Below are positions 1 to 7,529 of a stretch of 15,292 nucleotides of DNA, piece after piece. The translations under genes were made by a program, and so were the position numbers. The DNA is taken from the NCBI GenBank assembly GCA_027021605.1, contig JALUUA010000061.1, positions 1 through 15,292 on the forward strand, in the 5' to 3' direction. The notes beneath the pieces are model-generated. The model was not told the origin of the DNA. It worked only from the letters and a program-made list of their open reading frames with translations, and made no database searches. The first letter of the stretch is position 1. Every line of letters begins with the position of its first letter. This stretch comes from Candidatus Bipolaricaulota bacterium. GTDB taxonomy: Bacteria; Bipolaricaulota; Bipolaricaulia; RBG-16-55-9.

Positions 1-932
1 TTCACCGCCCTTTGAATTTCGCGGCCCACGGCACGCGGGTCGAAGGCTTTCTTGTCGGGGGTCCAACTGTCCGAGGACTCGAACGTCTCCGGGTCGAACT
101 CCACGCCCTCGGGGGGGACGATCCCCCCGTGGTGCTCCCGATAGAAGTCGTAGGCCGTGCGGGTGTACAAGTACTGATAGAACGTGTCCCGGTTGATCTT
201 GCAGACCCCGCACCGGATCAGCTCTTTGAGCTGCTCGACGGAGAGGCCCGAGGAGCCGTGAATCACCAAGGGGATGTCGTACCCAGCCTCTCGCAAGGCT
301 TCGTCCACCCGTCGGGCGATGTCCAAGCGGAGGGTGAGGGTGCGCCCCTTGCTCACGCCGTGCTCCGTCCCGATGGAGATCGCCAGGAGATCCACGCCCG
401 TCCTTCGGACGAACTCCACGGCGTCGTCGGGGTCGGTGTAAAACGCCTCGTCGGAGACGATGTCCTCCTCGGCCCCCTTGATGATCCCCAGCTCCCCCTC
501 GACGAGAATGCCCTGAGGATGGGCCATCTCGACGACCTTGCGGGTGATCTCCACGTTGCGCTCGAAGGGCTCGTGGGAGGCGTCGATCATGATCGAGCTG
601 GGGATCTTCTCTGCAATGGCCCGCTCGATGAGGTCCATGTGCTTCTCCTGCTGGTGATCCAAGTTGAGAAAGACCAGGACGGAGTAGCGCTTGCTGAGGG
701 CCCGAATATAGGACGATAAGGCGGTAAGCCCGGCCCAGGCGTCCCCGGCGCCCGCAAACTGCATCGCGCCGTGGCTTATTTGCACCAGCAAATCCGCCTT
801 GGAGGCTTCGGCGCCCTCCAAGAGGCCCAACAGAACGTTAGGCTCGGCAATGTTGCTCGCGATGAACGCGAAGCCGTCCCGCTTCATGCGCTGGTAGACG
901 CAGCGTAGCTCCTGCTCGTTTCCAAAGGGCAT
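1..932 (-). CDS. fba: Class II fructose-bisphosphate aldolase, 3' end cut by window edge
   Basis: Zinc-dependent aldolase that reversibly cleaves fructose 1,6-bisphosphate to dihydroxyacetone phosphate and glyceraldehyde 3-phosphate in cytoplasmic glycolysis/gluconeogenesis. The minus frame is open for 310 codons with no stop before the left edge. Family landmarks in order: LNLDHQQEKH (89-98; D92 catalytic base, H93 zinc ligand), VEGELG (144-149), SIGTEHGVSKG (186-196; H191), PLVIHGSSGLS (221-231; H225) and the phosphate-binding KINRDT (245-250). The tail with KKAFDPRAVGRE (294-305) resembles the long class IIA enzymes (about 340-360 residues) more than the shorter tagatose-bisphosphate aldolases, so about 30-50 residues are probably missing. 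The ATG at 932 follows a GGAAGGAG-type ribosome site. It lies 41 bp after the ROK kinase gene, as the third gene of the operon. Residue roles are from family knowledge; substrate preference is inferred. Confidence 0.93.
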   Translation of the reverse strand, partial: MPFGNEQELRCVYQRMKRDGFAFIASNIAEPNVLLGLLEGAEASKADLLVQISHGAMQFAGAGDAWAGLTALSSYIRALSKRYSVLVFLNLDHQQEKHMDLIERAIAEKIPSSIMIDASHEPFERNVEITRKVVEMAHPQGILVEGELGIIKGAEEDIVSDEAFYTDPDDAVEFVRRTGVDLLAISIGTEHGVSKGRTLTLRLDIARRVDEALREAGYDIPLVIHGSSGLSVEQLKELIRCGVCKINRDTFYQYLYTRTAYDFYREHHGGIVPPEGVEFDPETFESSDSWTPDKKAFDPRAVGREIQRAV

Positions 933-973
933 CGCTCTCGCTCCTTCCCGTTTTGACTTATCCGATCTGGCCG

Positions 974-1888
974 TTAAGAATCCCACACGAGGGCTGCGGC
1001 ACCCAGAAGCCCCACCTCATCCCCCAGCTCCGTGCGCCGGATGGGCACCCGCCAGCGGGCGTTTCGCTCGTAGGACGCTAAAGCCTCGTCCCGAAGCTGC
1101 TCCCAGCCGTTCATCACGCCCCCTCCCAGGAAGATCGCCTCCGGGTCGAGGATTTCCGTTAAATTGGCAAAGCCGATGCCCAAGTACTCCGCCGCCTCGT
1201 CGAGGATCGCCTTCGCACCCGGGTTTCCTCCCCGCGCGAGGCGGAAGACGTCTTCGGTGGTCAAATCGGGCTTCCCTAGGCGAATCCGCCCCTCCCGGGC
1301 GATCGCCGTCCCCGAGGAGAGAGCTTCCCAGCAGCCGAGTTTTCCGCATTGGCATTGGGGTCCGCCCGGCTGGAGGATCATGTGCCCCACCTCCGCGGCG
1401 TTCCCCCCGCCCCCGTGATAGAGCTTTCGCCCGATGACGATCCCGCCCCCGATCCCCGTGCTCACGGTAACGTATACGAGGTTTTTCAGCTCGGGAGCCT
1501 CCCAGCGGGCGATCCCCCAGGCCGCCGCGTTCGCGTCGTTGTCCACTACCACGAGCAGATTCCGTATGCCCTGCTCCCGGAGGAGCTGTTGAAGGGCCTT
1601 CCCCGGTGCGAAGCCCTCCCACCGCGGGAGGTTGGGGGCCTTGCCCATCCTCCCCGTTTGGGGGCTCACGGTCCCCGCCACGGAGAGGCCGATCCCCCCA
1701 ACATCCTCCCAGCTTATCCCGCGTTCTTCCAAGCACTCTCGGATCGCGCTCACGATTTGGGGGATCATCGCTTCCGGCTCCGGGAGCGTGCGGAGCTTGC
1801 GGTGGGCCAGCAGATGGCCCTTAGCATCACAGAGCCCCACGCGGGTGCGGGTACCCCCGACGTCTACCCCTATAGTGTGTTGGGTCAT
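974..1888 (-). CDS. ROK-family sugar kinase, probable glucokinase
   Basis: 304-residue ROK kinase, the usual length, likely transferring ATP phosphate to the 6-hydroxyl of glucose or a related hexose. Visible motifs: N-terminal phosphate-binding GVDVGGTRTRVGL (7-19); VDNDANAAAWG (115-125), with D118 as probable catalytic base; STGIGGGIV (143-151); EVGH (166-169); and the ROK zinc-binding cluster H169 plus CQCGKLGCWE (179-188; C179, C181, C186). A C-terminal FLGGGV (253-258) completes the fold. It has no N-terminal helix-turn-helix, so it is a kinase and not a ROK repressor. Its ATG overlaps the stop of the upstream herA-like gene by 4 bp, so the two are probably translationally coupled, and aldolase follows. 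This context supports glucokinase, but ROK substrate (glucose, mannose, fructose, N-acetyl sugars) cannot be fixed from sequence alone. Confidence 0.9.
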   Translation of the reverse strand: MTQHTIGVDVGGTRTRVGLCDAKGHLLAHRKLRTLPEPEAMIPQIVSAIRECLEERGISWEDVGGIGLSVAGTVSPQTGRMGKAPNLPRWEGFAPGKALQQLLREQGIRNLLVVVDNDANAAAWGIARWEAPELKNLVYVTVSTGIGGGIVIGRKLYHGGGGNAAEVGHMILQPGGPQCQCGKLGCWEALSSGTAIAREGRIRLGKPDLTTEDVFRLARGGNPGAKAILDEAAEYLGIGFANLTEILDPEAIFLGGGVMNGWEQLRDEALASYERNARWRVPIRRTELGDEVGLLGAAALVWDS

Positions 1889-3693
1889 TTCCCGTGGCGG
1901 ACGACGCAGAACTCCAGTCCCCGAATTTCCAGGGGCTTCGAGTTGTCGGGGGAGTGGACGACCATGCGGCCCCTCTCAAAGTAGGGCAGCGCCCGCTGGA
2001 AGTGCTTGGGCGCTCCGGCCCGCTCGGCCATCGCCTGCTCCATCCCCAGCAGGATGCGGGTGCTGATCTGGGAGAGCACCTCGTCGTGGACGTCCTGGGG
2101 GTTTTGGGTAATCAAAACCAAACCCAGGCGGTTCTTGCGCCCCTGCTTGGCCGCGGCGACGAACTTCTGCACGATGATGCGCGCCTGCTGGGTCTCGGCC
2201 CTGGTGAGGAAGTTGTGCGCCTCGTCCACGGCCAACACCACGGGATAGCGGGCAATTCTTCGTCCCCACTCGGTGCCGACGACCTTGGTCTTGGCGTCCG
2301 CGATCATGGAGAGAATGGCCAGCACCACCACGCGCTCCCCCTCGGCACTGAGATGGTTTGTGGGAAAGACGCTCACGCCGTCCTCGCGGAAGACGGCCTC
2401 GTAGAGCTGGGTGAGCGGGTTGGCCCCCTGGTCGAAGATCCCCTCAAACGGCCCCCGCAGCACCCGGCGACGGACCGCGCCCAGGGTGGCCTCGTGGACC
2501 GCCCCGCTCTGAAGGTAGGGCTGCATCTCCCCGTCGTCCTCCAAGAACTGCTGAAATCGCTGGTAGGTCCATTCCTTCTCAGGAGTCTTCTGGAAGAAGT
2601 CACGCACCAGGCGCTCCAAAGCGACGTATTGCGTCTCGTTCAGCTCCCCGCCCGCGATCAAGTAGGGAAAGTCGCGCACCAGCTCGAAGGGGATCGTAAA
2701 TTCCGTATAGGCGTCGCAGCCGCGGTAGCGGTGCCCCCGCTCCACCGCCGCAAAGACCGTGAGTTTTTCGCCGACTCCTCCGTACTGTCCGCCGACGCCC
2801 AAGAGTTCCTCGCGATCTCGGTGTGGAGGGGGATCTTTCGGGTCGTCCCGCAGGCCCCAGTACTCGTCGTCCGGGTCGATAATCACAATGCAGGGCTTGC
2901 GCACCTCCCCGCCCCGGCGCTCCAGCAGATACTCGGAGCCCACAATTTGACGCAGAAAGTTCTTGGCGACGTGGGTCTTGCCCCGCCCGCTCATGCCTGC
3001 TATGAGCACGTGGGTGAAGATCAGGGGGTCCCCCGTTTTCTTCGCGTCGTTGACGAGGTAGTAGGGCACCTTCAAATCCCCCTGAAAGGTGATCGGCTCG
3101 CCGTTTACGGAAACCCATCCCAGGAAGAGCCCCTTTTCCGGGAGATCGAGGCCCGTGATCACCTCGTCTTTGTTTTGTACTCGGCGCACCCGCGAGTTGG
3201 GCTTCGGGATGTAGCGCACCTCCACGGGCTTCCCGCCGGGGGTGATGAGCGAGAGGGGCTCGAGGGCGGCCAGCTCGATGTACTCGTCCTCGCCGACGCG
3301 GTCGGCCCCCAGCAGCACGTGGACCTCGCTCATGTCGTCCACCGCGTCCCTCTTGAGGTACGAGAGCTTCTCGATGTAGGCGAAGAGCAGCTCCTCTCGA
3401 TACCCCAACGGGATGACCACGTACTGCCCCACGGCCACTTCATTCCGCCGCTCCTCGGGGATGTACACCTCGATGCGGTGCTCGTCGGTGCTTATGTAAA
3501 GTTCCTCGCGGATGGCGACCGTCCCAATCTCGTCGGGATCGAGTTGGGGGCGATCCTCGGGTTGGGCCGTCCGGGGCTCCGCTTCCGCCTCGGCTCCGGC
3601 AGCGGGGGAAGGAGAAGGAGAAGCGGGTGCGTCCTCCACGATTCCCAGCTCCTTGAGTTTCTCGTCGATCTCCCACTCGGTCGGATCCGCCAT
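1885..3693 (-). CDS. HerA/FtsK-superfamily ATPase (HerA-like DNA translocase)
   Basis: 602-residue P-loop ATPase of the HerA group. Seen: an acidic Pro/Ala-rich stretch (21-50); a beta-rich region (about 55-205) that would match the HAS-barrel; Walker A GMSGRGKT (233-240); IVIIDPDDEYWGL (269-281); a long helical insert (about 320-440); Walker B VVLAVDEAHNF (485-495); the LVLITQNPQDV sensor region (525-535); and STRILLG (544-550) with a likely arginine finger. The order and the C-terminal RGRMVVHSPDNSKPLEIRG are typical of HerA, a hexameric DNA pump which in archaea works with the NurA nuclease to resect ends. No nurA or other defence partner is visible here; the next genes are a sugar kinase and an aldolase. 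It is somewhat longer than the usual 500 or so residues because of the N-terminal linker. The ATG at 3693 has GGGGAG nine bases upstream. Family is confident; cellular role is open. Confidence 0.88.
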   Translation of the reverse strand: MADPTEWEIDEKLKELGIVEDAPASPSPSPAAGAEAEAEPRTAQPEDRPQLDPDEIGTVAIREELYISTDEHRIEVYIPEERRNEVAVGQYVVIPLGYREELLFAYIEKLSYLKRDAVDDMSEVHVLLGADRVGEDEYIELAALEPLSLITPGGKPVEVRYIPKPNSRVRRVQNKDEVITGLDLPEKGLFLGWVSVNGEPITFQGDLKVPYYLVNDAKKTGDPLIFTHVLIAGMSGRGKTHVAKNFLRQIVGSEYLLERRGGEVRKPCIVIIDPDDEYWGLRDDPKDPPPHRDREELLGVGGQYGGVGEKLTVFAAVERGHRYRGCDAYTEFTIPFELVRDFPYLIAGGELNETQYVALERLVRDFFQKTPEKEWTYQRFQQFLEDDGEMQPYLQSGAVHEATLGAVRRRVLRGPFEGIFDQGANPLTQLYEAVFREDGVSVFPTNHLSAEGERVVVLAILSMIADAKTKVVGTEWGRRIARYPVVLAVDEAHNFLTRAETQQARIIVQKFVAAAKQGRKNRLGLVLITQNPQDVHDEVLSQISTRILLGMEQAMAERAGAPKHFQRALPYFERGRMVVHSPDNSKPLEIRGLEFCVVRHGK

Positions 3694-3707
3694 CGCTCAG
3701 CGCTCCC

Positions 3708-3731
3708 CTCAAGGGGATTGTACTCAAGGGG
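3708..3731. repeat. Perfect 9-bp direct repeat flanking the herA promoter -10
   Basis: CTCAAGGGG occurs at 3708-3716 and again at 3723-3731 (15-bp period), exactly on either side of the -10 hexamer. On the minus strand it reads CCCCTTGAG, TACAAT, CCCCTTGAG. The copy nearest the gene continues into GGGG, giving the small inverted repeat CCCCTTGAGGGG. The placement suggests an operator for a repressor; this is inference. Confidence 0.6.
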
Positions 3732-3745
3732 CAGCGGGGTGCCAA
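3717..3745 (-). promoter_or_regulatory. Sigma-70-type promoter of the herA-ROK kinase-fba operon
   Basis: Reading the minus strand there is a -35 TTGGCA (3745-3740), a 17-bp spacer and a -10 TACAAT (3722-3717), each 5 of 6 to consensus. The predicted start is near 3710, giving a leader of about 17 nt before the ATG at 3693. Confidence 0.72.
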
Positions 3746-3755
3746 CGACGGGCGT

Positions 3756-3784
3756 TTGCAGCGGCCCTTCCCGTCGTGTACAGT
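3756..3784 (+). promoter_or_regulatory. Promoter of the thioredoxin gene
   Basis: TTGCAG (3756-3761), 17-bp spacer, TACAGT (3779-3784). Each hexamer is 4 of 6. The predicted start near 3791 gives a leader of about 48 nt. It is divergent from the herA promoter, with the two -35 boxes about 10 bp apart. Confidence 0.55.
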
Positions 3785-3838
3785 ACGGTGCTTTTTGCGA
3801 GAAACTCTCAATTCACGTGACCGAGGAGGTTGGACGCT

Positions 3839-4177
3839 GTGAGCAACGTCGTGAAGGTCGACGAAGCGAACTTCGAGCAGGAGGTTTTGCAGTCCGACGT
3901 TCCCGTGCTGGTGGACTTCTACGCGGACTGGTGCGGGCCATGTCGGGCACTGGCTCCGGTGATCGAGGAGCTGGCCCACGAGATGGCGGGGCGCTTGAAG
4001 GTGGCCAAGCTCGACGTGGACCAAAACGAGCGGCTCAGCACAAAGTTCGGGGTGCAGAGCATCCCCACGCTCATTCTCTTTCAGAACGGCCAGGAGGTCG
4101 AGCGCCTGGTAGGCTTTATGCCCAAGGCCCAGCTCCTGCAGTATTTAGAGAAGCACCTCAGTGCGACGGCCTCCTAG
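3839..4177 (+). CDS. trxA: Thioredoxin
   Basis: 112-residue cytoplasmic thioredoxin that reduces protein disulfides through its CXXC pair. With a GTG start at 3839 the active site WCGPC falls at 31-35 (C32 and C35, the same numbers as E. coli TrxA). D26 of LVDFYADW is the usual buried acid, and the cis-proline is P76 in SIPTLILF (74-81). FGVQSIPT and a C-terminal helix complete the fold. An in-frame TTG at 3830 would abut the Shine-Dalgarno AGGAGG (3824-3829) with no spacing, whereas the GTG sits 9 nt after it, so the GTG is chosen. It has its own promoter divergent from the herA operon, and its last 20 bp overlap the end of murJ on the other strand. No reductase gene is nearby. Confidence 0.95.
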   Translation: MSNVVKVDEANFEQEVLQSDVPVLVDFYADWCGPCRALAPVIEELAHEMAGRLKVAKLDVDQNERLSTKFGVQSIPTLILFQNGQEVERLVGFMPKAQLLQYLEKHLSATAS

Positions 4178-5714
4178 CCCCTTTTCGCTCCCAGCCCTTG
4201 GGCAGGAGCCCCGCGCGCAGCGCGAAGGCCCCGTAGCTTAGGACGCCCGCGGCGACGGACAGCCCCACGCGCGCCAGCTCTGAGGCGTGGAGCCGGGCGA
4301 GCCCCCCGTCGAGGGCCCCGACGATTCCCCCCATCACGAGCGCGCCGAGGGCCATCTTCGCCCCCTCCGGAAGGATGGGAGCCCAGAGGGGTTCCCGCAG
4401 TCGACGCTGCAGCAGAACCGCGAGCACCGCGGCTTGGGTAAAGCCCGCCAGCGCCGTCGCCAGGGCGAGCCCCCCCACGCCCAAGGGGCCGATCAACAAG
4501 AGATCGAACGCGATGTTGACCCCCACGGCCACGGCGCTGGCCAGCACGGGCGTCCGCGTGTCCTGGAGCGCGTAGAAGGCCCGCGTGAGCAGATGCGTCA
4601 TCCCATAGCCCAGAAGCCCCAGGGCCAGGAATCGCAGCACGTAAAGGGTGCGGGCCGTATCGTCCGGGGTGAAGCGCCCATGTTCAAAGAGCAGGGCGAT
4701 CACGGGCCCGCCCAGCACGATCAGCCCCACGGCCGCGGGGAGGAGGACGAGCGCGGCCAGTCTCAAGCCCTGACGCAGGTCCTCCCCGAAGGCCCGGGGG
4801 TCGTGGGCGGAAGCGTGGCGGCTGAGCTGCGGCAGCAGCGCCGTCCCCAGGGCTACGGCGAACAGCCCTAAGGGCAGCTGAAACAGCCGGATGGCGTACT
4901 GCAACGAGGCGATGCTCCCGTCCCCCAGCCGGGAGGCGAGCTTGTTGTCCACCAAGAGATTGAGCTCCACCACGATCAACCCCGCGACCGTGGGGAGCAT
5001 GAGCAGTACGAGCCGCCGGAGGCCCTCGTCCCCCAGATCGATGAGGGGACGATAGCGGAAGATCCCCCTCAAGAAGGGGACTTGGAACCCCAGTTGGAGG
5101 GCCCCGCCCAGGAGCACCCCCCAGGCGAGCCCCAGCACGGGGGGGTCGAACCGGGGCGCGAGCCACAGGGCCCCGACGATGAGCCCCACGTTGAAGAAGA
5201 CGGGCGCAAGCGCCGGGGCCAGGAACCGCTCGTGGGCCAGCAATAGCCCCATGACCACGGCGGCCAGTCCGACCAGCCCCAGGAACGGAAACGTGATCCC
5301 CACCAAGCGCACCGTGAGCGCCTGCTTGGTTGCCGAAAAACCGTCGGCCAGGAAGGGGACGTAGTAGGGGGCCAAGAGGATGCCCAGAATGACGACAAGG
5401 GGGAGCACCCAGAGCGCGACGGTGAGCACGTTGGAGGCGAAGCGCTCCGCCCACGCCCGCCCCCGGTGGATCCGCTCCGTGAGCAGGGGGACGAAGGCCG
5501 TGCTGAGCGCCCCCTCGGCGAGCAGCATGCGGAGCATGTGCGGCAACAAGAAGGCGACCACGAAGGCGTCGTACTCCGCGCCCGCGCCGAAGCGATCCGC
5601 GATGACGACCTCCCGTACAAGACCCAGCACTCGGCTTAAGGCCGTCGCCGCGGCGATGACCAGGGCGCTTTGAAGGAGCCGTTGCCCTTGTCCTTGTCCC
5701 TGTCCTTGGAGCAC
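4158..5714 (-). CDS. murJ: MurJ/MviN lipid II flippase
   Basis: 518-residue polytopic inner-membrane protein of the MOP superfamily that moves lipid II, the peptidoglycan precursor, across the cytoplasmic membrane. The hydrophobic profile fits about 14 membrane helices. The N-terminal block is diagnostic: TALSRVLGLVREVVIADRFG (24-43; R28, R34), then AEYDAFVVAFLLPHMLR (46-62; D49, R62) and AEGALSTAFVPLL (66-78). QYAIRLFQLPLGLFAVALGT with LLPQLSR further on matches the conserved central helices. The start is GTG at 5714, 9 bp after the upstream stop and with no clear Shine-Dalgarno, which suggests translational coupling to the glycosidase gene. Residues 3-11 are Gln-Gly repeats encoded by near-repeats of a hexanucleotide. 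No later in-frame ATG or GTG precedes the first helix, so this start is the best available. Confidence 0.94.
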   Translation of the reverse strand: MLQGQGQGQGQRLLQSALVIAAATALSRVLGLVREVVIADRFGAGAEYDAFVVAFLLPHMLRMLLAEGALSTAFVPLLTERIHRGRAWAERFASNVLTVALWVLPLVVILGILLAPYYVPFLADGFSATKQALTVRLVGITFPFLGLVGLAAVVMGLLLAHERFLAPALAPVFFNVGLIVGALWLAPRFDPPVLGLAWGVLLGGALQLGFQVPFLRGIFRYRPLIDLGDEGLRRLVLLMLPTVAGLIVVELNLLVDNKLASRLGDGSIASLQYAIRLFQLPLGLFAVALGTALLPQLSRHASAHDPRAFGEDLRQGLRLAALVLLPAAVGLIVLGGPVIALLFEHGRFTPDDTARTLYVLRFLALGLLGYGMTHLLTRAFYALQDTRTPVLASAVAVGVNIAFDLLLIGPLGVGGLALATALAGFTQAAVLAVLLQRRLREPLWAPILPEGAKMALGALVMGGIVGALDGGLARLHASELARVGLSVAAGVLSYGAFALRAGLLPKGWERKGARRPSH

Positions 5715-5723
5715 GACGGGAGC

Positions 5724-6869
5724 TTAGCGCGGGAGGGGTCGGAAGACGAGGGCTACGGGGACTTCCGTGGTGCTCCCCAGCGACCTCCAGCGGGCGCGGA
5801 CGCCGTCCCAGAACACCAGCGCGCTGGAGCTGCCCCCGTCGAAGGCCATCGCCTCCACGGCTCCCCGGTCCCTAAGAAAAACGGCCAACTCCGGGAGGCT
5901 CATCCCTACCGACCCGTTCCCGCGGGTGACCACGAGCAACCCAAGGGTCCCGTCCTCCCGAAGGGCGATTGCGCTGCGGGCCGCGGGGGTCTCGATCAGC
6001 TCCGGCGAGAAATCCTCCCACGGCTCCAGGGCGACCTCACCCTTGCGCAGCAGCCTCGGCCCGGCCTGGAGGGCATCCCGCAGCAGCAAGACGTCAGGGA
6101 TGAGCGTGAAGTCCACGCGGGCGAAGTCCCCGGGGATCAGCCCGGAGACGCGGGCCTGCGCTGTGCCCCGAGCGACAAGAAGCGTCTCTTCTTGAAAGGA
6201 GCGCGCCCGGGCGAGGGCCTGCGTCCCCGTTCCCACCCAGACCACCCGGTCGTCCCGCAGCGCCAGCACCCGGGCGTCCTCCCAGTCCCCAAGCGGCCCG
6301 CGGTATTCGGGCGTAAACGCGATGAGCGCGTCCGGGAGGGCGGGGCGGTTTACCCCGTCCAGCGGGACGCCTCCCTCCGAGGTGCGCAGGAGTAGGGCGA
6401 TCTCCGGGTTGAGAACGCGCAGGGTTCCCCCGAGCTCGATCCCCAAGGTGGCCCGCCTCCCGTAGGGCGTGCTCAAGGGCCTTAGGTCTTGGAGCAAAAA
6501 CCCGATGGGAAGGTCCGTCCCCGGGTCGAAGTAGTTCGCGTTGATCCCGACGAGCGCCCCCGTCCCCCGGGTGACATCGAGGACCCTCGCGCGCGTCCCG
6601 ATCCCCCCGGGCGCGATCGCCACCTGCGGCTGCAACTGCAGCTCCTTGGGATTGAAGGACAGAAGGTGAAGGATCACCCGCCCGCGGGGGCCTTGGAGTT
6701 CTAAGCGCTCGTATCGCCCGCCCCAGCCCGTGTCCTCCCGTGCCCGAAGGAACGCGTCAAACGAGGCATCTGGGTCCGGGAGCGCGGAAAGGGTGGAGGC
6801 CCACGTAAGCCCGATCGCTGTGAGCGCAAGGGCACACCCGATAAGGGCCGACCCGGGCCGAACGCCCAT
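5724..6869 (-). CDS. Secreted or membrane-anchored phosphodiester glycosidase-family (NAGPA/DUF2233) protein
   Basis: 381 residues. The first 30 form a basic-hydrophobic segment (GSALIGCALALTAIGLTWAS, 6-25) consistent with a signal peptide or single anchor, placing the rest outside the cytoplasm. Family marks: GINANYFDP (108-116), resembling the usual iNggFF block; DALQAGPRLLRKGE (265-278); PAARSAIAL (295-303); GNGSVGMSLPELAVFL (317-332); and the signature AFDGGSSSALVF (342-353). This is the domain of the enzyme that uncovers mannose 6-phosphate in animals by removing N-acetylglucosamine from a phosphodiester. Bacterial members are thought to act on envelope or spore glycopolymers, but the substrate here is unknown. 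It begins 7 bp after rplI and ends 9 bp before murJ, so a wall-related role is plausible. Confidence 0.85.
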   Translation of the reverse strand: MGVRPGSALIGCALALTAIGLTWASTLSALPDPDASFDAFLRAREDTGWGGRYERLELQGPRGRVILHLLSFNPKELQLQPQVAIAPGGIGTRARVLDVTRGTGALVGINANYFDPGTDLPIGFLLQDLRPLSTPYGRRATLGIELGGTLRVLNPEIALLLRTSEGGVPLDGVNRPALPDALIAFTPEYRGPLGDWEDARVLALRDDRVVWVGTGTQALARARSFQEETLLVARGTAQARVSGLIPGDFARVDFTLIPDVLLLRDALQAGPRLLRKGEVALEPWEDFSPELIETPAARSAIALREDGTLGLLVVTRGNGSVGMSLPELAVFLRDRGAVEAMAFDGGSSSALVFWDGVRARWRSLGSTTEVPVALVFRPLPR

Positions 6870-6876
6870 GGTGGGG

Positions 6877-7386
6877 CTATTCTTCCCCGGCTCCGGCCCC
6901 GTCGCCCTCGCCGGAGGGCTCGGAAGCCTCGGCGGGCTCGGCGGACTCCTCCTTCACCTCCACGACGATCTCCGCGACGATGTCCTTGTAGAGGCTGATC
7001 TTGACGGGGTGCTTCCCCAGGGTGTCGATGGGATGCTCCAGGTGGACGCGCCCCTTCTCCAGCTCAAAGTTGAAGTGCTCCTCGATGTGGGAGGCGATCT
7101 CCTCGGAGCGGACGGAGCTGTAGAGCTTGTCGTCGTGGGCTTTCCGCGTAAACGTAATAACGTAGCCGTCGAGCTTCTCCTTGAGCTCCCGGGCCCGCTG
7201 CTCGCGCGCTTTGAGCTCCTCCATGCGCTGCTCGCGGACCTTGCGGAAGCGCTCGATGTTGTGGGGGGTGGGTTCCACCGCCAAGCCCTTCGGGATCAGG
7301 TAGTTTCGGGCGTACCCGGGGGCCACGTCGACAATATCCCCGGGCTCGCCCAGCTTCTCCACCGTCTGCGTCAGCAAGACCTGCAT
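6877..7386 (-). CDS. rplI: 50S ribosomal protein bL9
   Basis: 169 residues. The N-terminal rRNA-binding domain carries the bL9 signature GEPGDIVDVAPGYARNYLIP (13-32), continuing with KGLA. The long connecting helix is very charged (about 41-75: IERFRKVREQRMEELKAREQ and on), and the C-terminal domain includes KAHDDKLYSSV (82-92). It is about 20 residues longer than the 149-residue E. coli protein because of an acidic Glu/Ala/Gly/Pro tail (146-169). bL9 supports reading-frame maintenance and ribosome quality. A strong AGGAGG lies 4 nt before the ATG. It leads an operon with the glycosidase-like gene and murJ; the usual partners rpsF, ssb and rpsR are absent on this side, because folP runs divergently. 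Confidence 0.97.
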   Translation of the reverse strand: MQVLLTQTVEKLGEPGDIVDVAPGYARNYLIPKGLAVEPTPHNIERFRKVREQRMEELKAREQRARELKEKLDGYVITFTRKAHDDKLYSSVRSEEIASHIEEHFNFELEKGRVHLEHPIDTLGKHPVKISLYKDIVAEIVVEVKEESAEPAEASEPSGEGDGAGAGEE

Positions 7387-7529
7387 CTCTCCTCCTTTGG
7401 GCTCTCAGTATTGAGACTTTACGAATTATGGAAGCGCCCTCTCCGGCGTAGGAGTTCATCCAGGCAGCGTAAGCGTAGCGGATGGGGGAAGGGGGCGCAA
7501 GGTCGGGCGTCCGCGCCCGTTCGTCGGCG
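7387..7529. other. Divergent intergenic region between rplI and folP
   Basis: Together with the folP promoter this separates two divergent genes by 195 bp. Next to rplI it contains the window's more AT-rich patch (about 7408-7432) and a short inverted repeat CTCA-GTAT-TGAG (7402-7413). The rplI promoter must lie here, but no hexamer pair with acceptable spacing stands out. No gene seen. Confidence 0.45.

Noticed and set aside
12..719. Open frame on the plus strand at the left edge
   Set aside because: It lies opposite the aldolase gene, whose conserved motifs are all on the minus strand; the translated product resembles no family.
1894..4236. Very long open frame on the plus strand opposite the herA-like gene
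   Set aside because: It is the mirror of the real minus-strand gene, runs through the promoter region and the thioredoxin gene, and shows no recognisable motif. GC-rich coding DNA often leaves such frames open.
7421..7426. CATAAT-like sequence on the minus strand as -10 for rplI
   Set aside because: It is 5 of 6 to consensus, but no -35-like hexamer is found at 16-18 bp and no TGn extension is present; not enough to call a promoter.
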